NCBI RefSeq assembly: GCF_000485595.1
Contig: NW_014577242.1
Location: forward strand, 163,286-183,618
Source: Priapulus caudatus
Taxonomy: Eukaryota > Priapulida > Priapulimorpha > Priapulimorphida > Priapulidae
Length of the DNA: 20,333 bases
Reading direction: 5' to 3'
Shown: piece by piece, positions 11,903-20,266 of the stretch
Numbering within the stretch: the first letter of the stretch is position 1
How the letters are laid out: each line of letters starts with the position of its first letter
Program-made: the position numbers and the translations under genes
Notes under the pieces: generated by a model
Seen by the model: the letters and a program-made list of their open reading frames with translations, nothing else
Told to the model about the DNA's origin: nothing
The model's database searches: none

Positions 11903-12299
11903 CTGCTACGGCTACTGCTGGGCTCGCTGCGTGCCTGGATGGTGGTGGTGCGTGTGGTGCGTGCGCTGTCTGCTGCGTACTGCCCTGCTCGCTGGGCTGC
12001 TGGCTACGGTGCGGCTGGCTTGCTGCTGCGTACTGACGAGCGCTGGCTGGATGCTGCTGTTACTGCTGCTGATGTTGCTAACTGGGCTGGCGTGGCTACT
12101 GGCTACTGCTGACTGCTTGACTGGCAGCTGGCTACGCTGCGCTACTGGCTGTCTGCTGCTACTGCTGGCTACTTGCTGCTGTGTGCTGCTACTACTGACT
12201 GCGCGGCACTCTACTGACTACTACTACACTACTACCACCTACTTACACTACTATTCACTACTGACTAGCTACTACTACTAACTACTACGTACTACTTGC
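11633..12299 (+). repeat. CTG/CTA triplet array, block B
   Basis: From 11633 to about 11920 this is nearly uninterrupted CTG and CTA triplets in phase, giving open frames of poly-Leu and poly-Cys/Tyr up to 222 codons. The rest is interrupted and ends CTA-rich. It corresponds to 3715-4458, which is far more interrupted. The open frames are artefacts of stop-free triplets. Confidence 0.93.
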
Positions 12300-12341
12300 G
12301 CTGATAGGCTGCCTGGCCTGTTGCTCGTGTGCTGCTTGCGA

Positions 12342-12410
12342 AATGATGAATGATGATGATGGGATGAGTGATGATGAGTGATGATGATGATCGATTGTCA
12401 TCGATGATAA
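12342..12410 (+). repeat. GAT/ATG array, block B
   Basis: Imperfect GAT triplets, counterpart of 4493-4590. Confidence 0.85.
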
Positions 12411-12881
12411 GAGAGATGGATCGTACCACTTATGCTTAACGTGCTGAATGATGTGAGCTTACTTATGAGCGTATCCTGCCAATTTGCCTTGGTCATGTGG
12501 GATGGCAGCATATAGGCGTGTCGAGTGAATGTAAATCGCTATAACTGATAGCCACCGTGTTCCGGATGTAGTAAGTCTCGTTGCGGTAATGATATGATGT
12601 CGCCGAAGTTGACACAGCAGATGCATGCTGCCAATATCGACATGCAAGGCATGGCGTGTCAATGCGTCGCGGTTACAGTCATTATATGCGTTGCTGGGCG
12701 GGAGACGATGAGCGGAGCATTGCGTGCTGTGGCTACCTACTGACAGGCCGTCATCACGGATGCCAGTCGAGATAAAGAGATCGAGATATTCACGGTGACC
12801 TGTATGGCATCAAAGCTTCAATTAGTTGGACGGAGTTATTACAGTAGGAGGCTAGCGGTGGCCGTATATACCAGTGCATAC

Positions 12882-13073
12882 CACACAGCACACGCACGTG
12901 GCAGGCACGACACACACCGCAGCAACACACACCACACACACGCGGCGCGCAGCGACCACGAATCACACCGCCACACCGACAATGCACACACAGGCTTCCC
13001 ACACACCGCACACACACACATTCACACACACCACAGCACAGCACCACACACACACACGACAACCCACACACTA
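12882..13073 (+). repeat. CA microsatellite, block B
   Basis: Interrupted CA tract, longer and more irregular than in block A. Counterpart of 5041-5168. Confidence 0.9.
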
Positions 13074-14629
13074 CTGATAGCAGTCCGTCGCAGTGCATGA
13101 CTGCTCTCAATATCGCGGCAATGTAAGCGTAGTAGTGCAGAACAACAAAGTTGCTCTGCAATGTGTGGGCAGCAATTCTCTTGTAAGCCAACTGAGTAGG
13201 AAAGGAATTCATTAGGTGATTGATTAATAAATTGCATCCTAAGAAGTCGTACCGGTTGTTTTTAGTTTAATTGACACTCTACTATCTAAGTTTTCAATAA
13301 CAATGGCCGACTTGAATTGATGACGAATTGATTACAGCTGTATACGATATTGAAGTAAACAGCGGATTTCTGCAATTAGCTGCGCAAAAGTAATTAGCGC
13401 CTACTCGCGAACACGTGCCTCTGCTTATACAATTGAATAATGCGCTGCGCGAACACTAAACGACTCTATGCTGTACAGTCGTAATACAACTGGTGAATGT
13501 CTCCTCGTAGTGGCGGCGGAACTTCAATTTCGCGTGACGCGTCGTTAGCGCTTACATAGAAGAAATCGACCTCGTCTTAAAAGTTCGTCCGATACCGGAA
13601 GCAGTGTAGCGATTGTAAGCGATAGAGCGACTGGCGTGGCAACGTTGCGAACGATGCGGTGTCGAGCGCGTGTGAGAGCGTGTCGCGAAGTGACCAGTAC
13701 ACTCTTGTGTGTGCCGCGGCTGCGACAAACTGCTGCACGTCGTGACAAATTCACATAGGAAGTGATCAGTAGAACTGCTATCGATTCACGGGTGCGCTGT
13801 GGCTGTTAGGAAGTAGGCCTTGACTGTCGCAGCACGGGAGCGCTTTGTGGCGTCTGCGTGCGTACTGCGATTGGCGTTAACTGTTTCGAACGTAAGAAGT
13901 CGATGATGAGCGACATAAATATAGCGTGTGAAGACGGCTGTTGATGTATCACGGTGAAAGAGTAAAGGTGTCATACTTTGTTCGCAGTTCAAAAAGCCTA
14001 TATGGGTCTGACGCATTGATGTTATGCGCATCCATGACTGCGAGCCTTTGACTGCTGTCATAGGTCACTATATAAGTTGCACGGCAATTACAGACGCGTA
14101 AACGCATCGCGACTGGCGAGAAGAATGCGAACACTACATTTTCAAGGCGGTTTAATAAACACCTAACGCAGACCAGTCTTAAGCTACGCGACGGTGAGAC
14201 GTGACGTTATTATCATCTAAAGCAACGGCGGTCGCAAGTTACAGCCAAGCAGCGCCGGTACCATAGAACTGCCATAAATTAATACAGCCCCGAATAAAAA
14301 TTACACAACATCTTCGTACAGTACGTAGGCGCTCGGTTCCTGCTCTGCTTGGCCCAGATGGCAAATATGTCGGCCGTTACGTAGCGCTTACAGGAGGATA
14401 AAGGCAACAGTGGCCGACCGCAGAATCCGTTCAATGACATACTTCAGCGCGGCTCAATAATTACGGCCTGAATGATCTGCACAATAAAGTCACATTTGTA
14501 GGCCCGAGCTCGGCGCCACGCACATCCGTCAATTTCTGCTTTTAGAATCCTCCGCCGAGCTCCATATATCTTGTGCTGGCTCGTAAGGAATCGTGACCGA
14601 AGCAGTTCTCACTCGCTCAGCTCTGCGCG

Positions 14630-14990
14630 TCTCTCTCTCTTCTCTCTCTTCTCTCGTCTCCTCTCGTCTTCTCATCTCGTCTTCTCTCATCTTCGCTCGT
14701 CTCCTTCACTCTCTCTCGATGCGCGCCTCTCATCTCGTGTATCTCACTCCTTTTGCCTGTCTTTCGCCCCATGCATTTCTCTCCCCTCTTCCTCGCTCGT
14801 CCTGTCTATCGCTCGCTCCCTCGCTTTCTCGTATTCTTTATACCGCACCAAGTTTGTCTCATACCATGTCTCTTTCGCTCTCTGCCCCTCTATCTCTCTC
14901 TTTAGCTTTTCGTGTCCCTTCCTCCCCCTCTCTCTCTCTCTCTCTCTCGCTCATGATCACCCCGTCTCGTTTCGTCTTGTTCTCTATCTA
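14630..14990 (+). repeat. long imperfect TC-rich tract at the end of block B
   Basis: It starts at the position equivalent to the pure CT microsatellite of block A but extends for about 360 bases as TCTC, CTCGT and CTTCT words. A pure CT stretch recurs near 14928-14950. Overlapping open frames of 132 and 193 codons here encode Ser/Leu/Arg-rich low-complexity peptide and are not genes. The purine strand would be a polypurine tract. Confidence 0.88.
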
Positions 14991-15721
14991 AACAACCTGC
15001 TCTGTATCACAGCCGCACCCTTCTTGCCGAATATTTTATTCTCTTGCTATGTAATAAATCAGCACGGATGTGCCACGTGGCTGTGTACAGTCGACAAGTC
15101 TCTCAAGAGAATTGTCTCATCTGAGGCTCAACGAGGAAATCCGATTATATAGCAGTAATTCAGATGTATTCAGCCGGGAATCAGACCGGCAAGGCGCAAT
15201 GACTTCTGATTGAAGCACTTGAATTCATATATGTGACAGTGAGCTTTATCTCGAGATTTTCGTGTGGCTGTTTCTGTCTCTATCCAGTTTGTTCTCTAAT
15301 CGACAGCGTCGACTACAACATATCTTTTTTTTTGCTCAGGTGTGTCTTTGCTCGATATGCTGTAGTTCCCATATACTATACATCGCTTGTCGCTTCGCGC
15401 GCTCAGTCTCTCCGCCTCGCTTTCGATCGTTCTTCGTCCTTCTCGCTCGCCCTAGCTCGCATGCGCGCGTGCTCTCTCTCGCTCTCTCTCTCTTTATCTT
15501 TCTCTTTCTATCTCTAAATCTCTTTATCTCTTTCTTTGCCCCTTTCTTTCTTATCGGTATCGTTCTCACGCTCGCAAATAATTCTTCCATTTTTCAGCTG
15601 TGTTCTGCTGTCAGGTGGTATAAAGAAAATAGTGAGACTAGAACAATGAGGTATTGTTCAGTTCAGTGGGTAACATAATGCTGTAAATTCGCGAATCCTT
15701 TCTGAAAAACACATTCTACTC
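14991..15721. other. single-copy stretch with a second TC-rich tract; no gene recognised
   Basis: This stretch is not repeated elsewhere in the window. Positions 15405-15545 are TC-rich, with pure CT runs near 15473-15493. No open frame outside the TC tract is convincing. The right edge is the target site of the transposon. Confidence 0.65.
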
Positions 15722-15730
15722 GTGCAAAAC
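15722..15730 (+). repeat. target-site duplication, left copy
   Basis: gtgcaaaac, identical to 16887-16895. It can be extended to 11 bp as 15721-15731 if one terminal base at each end is assigned to the site. Confidence 0.88.
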
Positions 15731-15768
15731 GGGTGTTGCTATCCCCCGGGCGTGGAGTGAGGGTCACG
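15731..15768 (+). repeat. left terminal inverted repeat
   Basis: 38 bp; the first 28 are a perfect inverted match to the right end, followed by two mismatches in the last ten. Contains the palindrome cccggg. Confidence 0.93.
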
Positions 15769-15814
15769 TGATAGATACAGTTGACGTATACTTCAAAACT
15801 TAACAGTAGCCACG

Positions 15815-15864
15815 CAGACTAACGAATACAGTGTAGTTTACGGTGTAGTGTATTCGTTAGTCTG
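15815..15864. repeat. hairpin inside the transposon
   Basis: The arms cagactaacgaataca (15815-15830) and its perfect reverse complement (15849-15864) are separated by 18 bases. The stem extends a few more bases beyond a one-base bulge. It lies about 47 bases inside the left terminal repeat. Confidence 0.88.
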
Positions 15865-15872
15865 TGGTAACC

Positions 15873-15892
15873 ATGGGGCCGTTGTCAGAAAC
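15873..15892 (+). repeat. nested inverted repeat, left arm
   Basis: Starts atggggcc and ends gtcagaaac. It pairs with 16613-16633 with a single one-base gap, enclosing about 720 bases, and could be the end of an older element nested within the transposon. No clear target duplication flanks the pair. Confidence 0.8.
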
Positions 15893-16490
15893 AAAATTAG
15901 TCGCAACATTAGTCTTAACATTAACTTCCACTCGTAAACCGTTGACAGAAACATCGTAATGTTACGAGAACGAAAAATCTTCGCAAATATCCGCTTAACA
16001 TTATACGAGAGCCCAGACCCTCTCATAACTTTAAAATATTAAGATGAAAATAACACATTTAGACTAAGAATTACAATTATAGTGATATAATATTTTATAT
16101 TAATGAGTAATATCATGTGTTTTTCTTGAAAAACACGTCAAAAACATTAATTATCTACCGAGCGTAAACCAAAACAATACATTTACAAATGGCGTATGGC
16201 ATTTGTTCTCTTGTTTGAAATGCTTGCCACGCTTGCCAGCGTTACAGTGTGAGAATTTGTCCTGTTGTGCAGAATAACTTCATGACCGCGTCGTTTTTCA
16301 TCAAATATTATTTATATGTGGTTAGCCATCATAATATGCAAAAATTACTGTGATGTACAATAAAATGTTTATGAATTTGAATTTTGTGAACGATTCTCAT
16401 CCAATCAGCAGCCTTGTGACATGAACTTATGAAGTTCCTGTTATCGTGAGTTTGCTCGTAGCTACGATGTGTTTCTGTCAACGCTACTCT

Positions 16491-16597
16491 CGTAGCATTA
16501 ACATTAGTCGTAAGTGTTATCGTAGCATTAACATTAGTCGTAAGTGTTATCGTAGCATTAACATTAGTCGTAAGTGTTATCGTAGCATTAACATTAG
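16491..16597 (+). repeat. 30-bp minisatellite in the transposon
   Basis: Three exact 30-base units start at 16491, 16521 and 16551, followed by a 17-base partial unit. Each begins cgtagcattaacattagtcg. A period of thirty keeps a frame open and gives a reiterated ten-residue peptide, which I treat as spurious. Diverged CATTAG/CATTAAC words near 15901-15928 suggest the same motif family at the other side of the nested block. Confidence 0.93.
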
Positions 16598-16612
16598 CAT
16601 TAACTTTACGAT

Positions 16613-16633
16613 GTTTCTGACAACGGGCCCCAT
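16613..16633 (-). repeat. nested inverted repeat, right arm
   Basis: Reverse complement of 15873-15892 with one extra C. Related tttctg(t/a)caac words also occur at 15943-15954 (inverted) and near 16471-16482, so this motif is reiterated within the element. Confidence 0.8.
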
Positions 16634-16751
16634 AACACTAACTCCAACACGAACTCTAACACTAAATGTTTATAAATCGGATCGCTATATATAGGGGCGT
16701 CATCCACAAAAATTAATCTGTGGTGTGGGGACAGATATCATGATGCAAAAA

Positions 16752-16809
16752 CCCTAACCCTAACCCTAACCCTAACCCTAACCCTAACCCTAACCCTAAC
16801 CCTAACCCT
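16752..16809 (+). repeat. perfect telomeric array (CCCTAA)n inside the transposon
   Basis: About nine uninterrupted CCCTAA units, followed by degenerate units (TGATCCTAACTC and similar) to about 16832. This is the only perfect telomeric array in the window, and it lies inside both terminal inverted repeats. TTAGGG-type telomeres are found in many animals, fungi and protists. How the array was acquired is unknown; capture at a chromosome end or healing of a break are possibilities. Confidence 0.95.
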
Positions 16810-16848
16810 GATCCTAACTCTAATCCTAACACTAGTGCTGCCACGTTG

Positions 16849-16886
16849 CGTGACGCTTACTCCACGCCCGGGGGATAGCAACACCC
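16849..16886 (-). repeat. right terminal inverted repeat
   Basis: Inverted partner of 15731-15768 with 36 of 38 positions matching. The telomeric array lies about 40 bases inside it. Confidence 0.93.
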
Positions 16887-16895
16887 GTGCAAAAC
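16887..16895 (+). repeat. target-site duplication, right copy
   Basis: gtgcaaaac, identical to 15722-15730; the 11-bp alternative is 16886-16896. Confidence 0.88.
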
Positions 16896-16912
16896 GCACT
16901 CAAGTGGAATCA

Positions 16913-16924
16913 TGCGCATGCGCG
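16913..16924. promoter_or_regulatory. NRF1-like site 1
   Basis: tgcgcatgcgcg matches YGCGCAYGCGCR exactly. NRF1 sites are common in animal CpG-rich promoters. No transcription start is identified here. Confidence 0.4.
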
Positions 16925-16933
16925 CGGCAATCA

Positions 16934-16945
16934 TGCGCATGCGCG
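16934..16945. promoter_or_regulatory. NRF1-like site 2
   Basis: Second exact copy, 21 bases from the first, about two helical turns apart. Confidence 0.4.
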
Positions 16946-16949
16946 CGGC

Positions 16950-17505
16950 AATCTTCCGACCCGCGCATAGGTGTTCTCTCGTATCTTCTCCCGACAAACA
17001 CGCGCGGCTGCATGAAACGCAAATCCGATCCACGGAAACGACGAGGTGACTCACCGAGTCGTGCCCTTTAAAAGGTGGTGAACAACAGTAGAGGGCGTCC
17101 ATAGGCCGCAGGCCTGAATAAGCACCGAACATAAATTAATTACAAATACTCACACTGTTACTTCGCTTACACAACATACACTTTATTCATGTTAAATAAC
17201 TACAGATTCATGCTCTATGCTCCGCTCGAAACGTTTGCCAGCTCTATGATGCGAATTTCTGCAAAGTTGTCTAAACACTTTTCAAACACAAAAATGACCA
17301 ACCGGTCGCTGTGGCTACGCCACCTAACGGAATGTCACGAATACACAACAATACAAATTTTACTTCTAATGCTTTCTAGACGTCCACGAGGCATCTAACT
17401 TGCGTGCATAATGCAAATTATTGCACTCTAGTGCCGAATTTCGGCGGAACAAAATGCCAAAAAGGCCTTTTTTAGAGACGAAATAGTGCAACTTTTATTA
17501 GTGCA
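16950..17505. other. sequence right of the transposon; no gene recognised
   Basis: Mixed sequence. A plus-strand frame of 69 codons (17189-17398) has no recognisable motif. A further duplicate-free stretch follows up to the minus-strand open frame. Confidence 0.55.
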
Positions 17506-17928
17506 TTACTGTTGTATGCCTCCTTTACTGCCGTCGGTACCTACGCCATATTTTACTATTTCGAGCGCCACCTGCAGGGCCCTGGGTGGAAGCACCCCGT
17601 GATCGATTACGTTTATCGTACCACTACTACGCCGCTGCCGTGTGCAGGAGCGATGCGCTCGTAAAGGCTCGCGAAATCTGATAGGGACCGTATAGATCAT
17701 CGTCTTTGATTGCCCAATAATGATCTCATCGGGCTGCTTGGCGATTATTTAATCGTCTCGCTGTGCCGAAAATCGACGTAATAATGCCAAGTCAGCAATA
17801 ACCCGCTCCCCGGGTGCATTCATGCACTCGATGCAATATGTAAGAGCTATTTCGTCACGCGTGACAACCATGAACCCGACCTCTTGCAGGCCTCTCTTTA
17901 GGAAACCTGTAGATGTTGGTGGGTCCAT
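17506..17928 (-). pseudogene. possible minus-strand coding remnant with one in-frame stop
   Basis: Reading leftwards from an ATG at 17928, the frame runs 59 codons (MDPPTSTGFL... to ...FSAQRDD), meets TAA at 17749-17751, then continues in the same frame for 80 more codons to a TAA at 17506-17508. The amino-acid composition is mixed and protein-like, not low complexity, with MDPPTSTGFLKRGL at the start and INVIDHGVLPPRALQVALEI near the end. I do not recognise the family. An in-frame stop lies upstream of the ATG, and the start context is weak (T at -3, G at +4). It could be a decayed gene, an exon pair, two small open frames, or chance; one stop in 141 codons somewhere in 20 kb is not strong evidence by itself. 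Confidence 0.22.
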
Positions 17929-18479
17929 GTAAGAGGTGGAATTTTTAAAGTGGCTCTAAGCCTTGCTGAATGAATTAACTTTGTCGTATAATGTAAGGCC
18001 GGTTCGCGCGAGAAAGGCGGGCACGTGAATCACAGTGCATATTTTTCGGAAGGAAGGTGTGTGAGGTTATTGAGGGGACAGCATGTCAGAGAGGCAATGA
18101 CATGCACGCGTGACAGGGTTTGTGACTCATGCACGTGTATCTGATGAACTGAATCGGTAATGCGCATGCTCGTAAACGTTCATGCGCGTAATACGAGGAG
18201 CGAGAGATATATGCATGGTACATGATGATCACATGTCATTACCGGCTCCCGATGTTAAATCTGGTGTTTTCTCCTCATCTGCGATTTGTCCACGGGCCAT
18301 CAGATAATGATGCACGCAATTTGATAACGTCAATTATTGAATCAGGACTCAGTGCACGTCAGGTACGATCGTGCGTGCGGCGTGCGCTATCCGTATACCT
18401 GTTCATCGCACTGCACGACCGAGGGCGCGCAGGTAGTAGTAAAAGCCGTCCGTGACAAATCTGGTTTTTAATGAGGAAA
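17929..18479. other. no gene recognised
   Basis: Mixed sequence with several GCATGCGC-like words near 18160-18190. Open frames are at most 77 codons. I see nothing assignable. Confidence 0.55.
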
Positions 18480-19050
18480 ATTGCGAGATAGGCGCCGCCA
18501 ATTTTCCGCGCTGATCGCGCGTCGACCCCATCGCGGGTGAGTGTTACGTTTTGTTTTCGTGCGGCCTCCGCTCGCTGCGGCCCACCTGCGGCGACGGTCA
18601 CGGCAAGAACTGCCGATTTGGGAATCTAAAAATCACCGCGGCGAGCTCCGACGGTCGCCGTTGGCTCGCCTCTCGTTTTGCCAGCGGAGATTGCCGGCAA
18701 TAAACGAACAGGCGAGCGATTGCGGAGTAGTCGCCCTAAAACTCGTGCGACGAGGTCGTCGCGCTGTATTTCCGGTTGCGCGCAGCGTGGAAATATCCAC
18801 CGAGGAGGAGAGGACAATCATACGTTTAGCGGAGTGCGGGATCGGGGAGGGGAGGGCCGGCGAAGATGTTAGCGAACGACGACGCAAGCATCGTGTCGCC
18901 CTCTTTACATTGTGGTCGTTGCAACTGCGATGTTGCGAACAACTACGGCGTACGTATACTGTAGGCTTTGATGCGACGCGAGACGCGTCTAGCCCATTCT
19001 CGCGGAAAAGAGGTCGCTGGCGTTGCTTGCACTCGCCTCTCACTTAACAC
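18480..19050. other. CpG-rich segment, possible CpG island or gene 5' region
   Basis: GC and CpG density are visibly higher than in the flanks. Both strands stay open for long (plus 18541-19047, 168 codons; minus 18633-19043, 136 codons), which is expected when stop codons are rare in GC-rich DNA. The peptides are Arg-rich with no recognisable motif, and I do not call either as a gene. A GGTGAGT splice-donor-like word occurs at 18535-18541, just before the plus-strand ATG. A promoter or first-exon region is possible but unproven. Confidence 0.35.
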
Positions 19051-19693
19051 TTTCAAAAGCATTACCGTAAAGGCGGCGTGTGTAATCCGTCATCTGTGTG
19101 AAGTAGCCCAACGGCAGAGGGTACACTGTCTCGATGAGTGCGCTGCTGAAAGTGAGTAATAACAATGAAACGATGCCGAACCATCCTTCGACGCACCTAA
19201 TTAGAGAATCTGTCTGTATTGCGAGACGACGTGTCTTCTGTTTGCTTTCTGACAAGAGTGAGACTCAGTTTCTATATGCGTTTGGGTCGACTGCAGACAA
19301 TTTACGATGTACGTCGTTGAAAGAGTGAGTGGGTCGGTGGGTGGGCGGTAGGATGGGGGTGCAGGATGGTGTAGAGTAGTCAATGACGACGCTGACGTAA
19401 GCGACACCTTTCGGATCTAATCTGCGTAAATTTAGTTCGAACATCCACCGGCGCAGCTTGCGACGTCGTCACGCGCGCTGTGCGCATAAGCCAATATAGA
19501 CGACAACGGCGTACCGAGTGCGGCCATTATCTGCCGGCGGTCATCTGTAATAGAAATTCCACGGCAGCTGTGGACTGCGGTCAGATGGTTTCTCACGATA
19601 GCGTTGCTAGTGGCGAGAAGCGACGCTGCGTCTGTATTGTGACCGCCGCTGACGACGCAGTCGAGGTTCACTGAACTGAAATGAGTTAATCCT

Positions 19694-19694
<1 letters not shown>
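19051..19694. other. no gene recognised
   Basis: Mixed, moderately CpG-rich sequence between the CpG-rich segment and the CT tract. Open frames of up to 79 codons lack motifs. Confidence 0.55.

Positions 19695-19742
<48 letters not shown>
19695..19742 (+). repeat. (CT)24 microsatellite abutting block C
   Basis: Uninterrupted CT dinucleotides for 48 bases, joined directly to the GAT array of block C. In blocks A and B the GAT array is instead preceded by the CTG/CTA array. Confidence 0.95.
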
Positions 19743-19743
<1 letters not shown>

Positions 19744-19787
19744 ATGATGATGATGATGTGATGATGATGATAATGATGATGATGATG
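19743..19787 (+). repeat. GAT/ATG array, block C
   Basis: Nearly pure GAT triplets that directly abut the CT tract on the left. It marks the left limit of block C homology. Confidence 0.9.
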
Positions 19788-20212
19788 TTTACAACTTATG
19801 CTTACTGCTAATTGATGACTTACTTATAGCGTACCTTCAGACTTTGCCTTGGTCATTGGGATGGTCACATATAGCGTGTGGGAGTGAATGTACGCTATAA
19901 CTATACCACCTTCTCGGTATGAGTAATGTCTGGTTGCTGTAATGATATGATGTCGCCGAGTTGACACACAGAGTGCATGCTGCCAATTCGACATGCAGGG
20001 GGCATGCTGTCAATGCACCGGTTACAGTCATTACGTTGCGGGGCGGGAACGATGGAGCGGGCATTCGTGCTGTGTTACCTACTGACAGCCGTCACACGCC
20101 AGTCGTAGATAAAGATCGGAGATTATTCACGGTGACCTGTATTGGCATCAAAGCTTCATTTAGTTGACCGAGTTATTACATATGAGGCTAGCGTGGCCTA
20201 TATACATGCATA

Positions 20213-20266
20213 CTCACACAGCACACGCACGTGCACACACACACACACCCGCACACACACACACAC
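20213..20266 (+). repeat. CA microsatellite, block C
   Basis: CA tract that ends block C. After CACCC the sequence switches to one not found in blocks A or B. Confidence 0.92.

Larger units (their letters stand above)
7904..14650 (+). repeat. macro-repeat block B (second copy of the unit)
   Basis: This is a direct-orientation copy of block A, offset by about 7903 bases at its left end. The order of all internal landmarks is preserved. It is slightly longer than A over the matched part, from many small insertions and differences in the simple arrays. Homology ends in the CT microsatellite near 14630-14650; the sequence that follows A at 6689-7903 does not follow B. Compared with the third copy at 19743-20266, B carries many private small indels, which points to poor consensus quality, real decay, or both. 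No protein-coding gene is supported. Confidence 0.9.
15731..16886. mobile_element. non-autonomous DNA transposon, Mutator-like by target-site duplication
   Basis: This 1156-bp element is bounded by 38-bp terminal inverted repeats that match at 36 of 38 positions and begin gggtgttgctatcccccggg. Its outer flanks are the perfect 9-bp direct repeat gtgcaaaac; because the end bases are ambiguous, an 11-bp duplication (cgtgcaaaacg) with an element two bases shorter is equally consistent. Duplications of 8-11 bp are characteristic of Mutator-like elements; Merlin (8-9 bp) is the main alternative. Inside are a 16-bp hairpin, a second inverted-repeat pair, an AT-rich core (about 16030-16440), a 30-bp minisatellite and a telomeric array. 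No frame could encode a transposase; the longest are 62 and 82 codons and the second is minisatellite. Mobilisation would need a transposase supplied from elsewhere. Confidence 0.88.
16908..16949 (+). repeat. 21-bp tandem duplication carrying two NRF1-like sites
   Basis: Two exact 21-base copies (16908-16928 and 16929-16949), each starting aatcatgcgcatgcgcg, begin 13 bases after the transposon's target-site duplication. Confidence 0.93.
19743..20266 (+). repeat. macro-repeat block C (third, partial copy)
   Basis: This block corresponds to about 4550-5090 of block A and about 12342-12980 of block B. It starts inside the GAT/ATG array, immediately after a pure CT tract, and stops inside the CA tract, after which the sequence (from 20267) is unrelated to either other copy. 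It reads as the consensus of A and B: where A and B disagree, C usually agrees with one of them, and A and B each have private indels. No gene is seen in it. Confidence 0.88.

Noticed and set aside
11510-12281. Long open frames of poly-Leu and poly-Cys/Tyr (200 and 222 codons)
   Set aside because: They are the stop-free reading of a CTG/CTA triplet array, and the equivalent frames in block A (3466-4326) encode different low-complexity peptides.
14571-15152. 193-codon and 132-codon Ser/Leu-rich frames
   Set aside because: They lie in a TC-rich simple-sequence tract; overlapping frames look equally open.
16446-16694. 82-codon frame with a reiterated ten-residue peptide
   Set aside because: The periodicity is that of the 30-bp minisatellite, which is a multiple of three; there is no sign of a gene outside it.
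18541-19047. 168-codon plus-strand frame
   Set aside because: The opposite strand is also open over most of it, as expected in GC-rich DNA; the peptide is Arg-rich without a recognisable domain.
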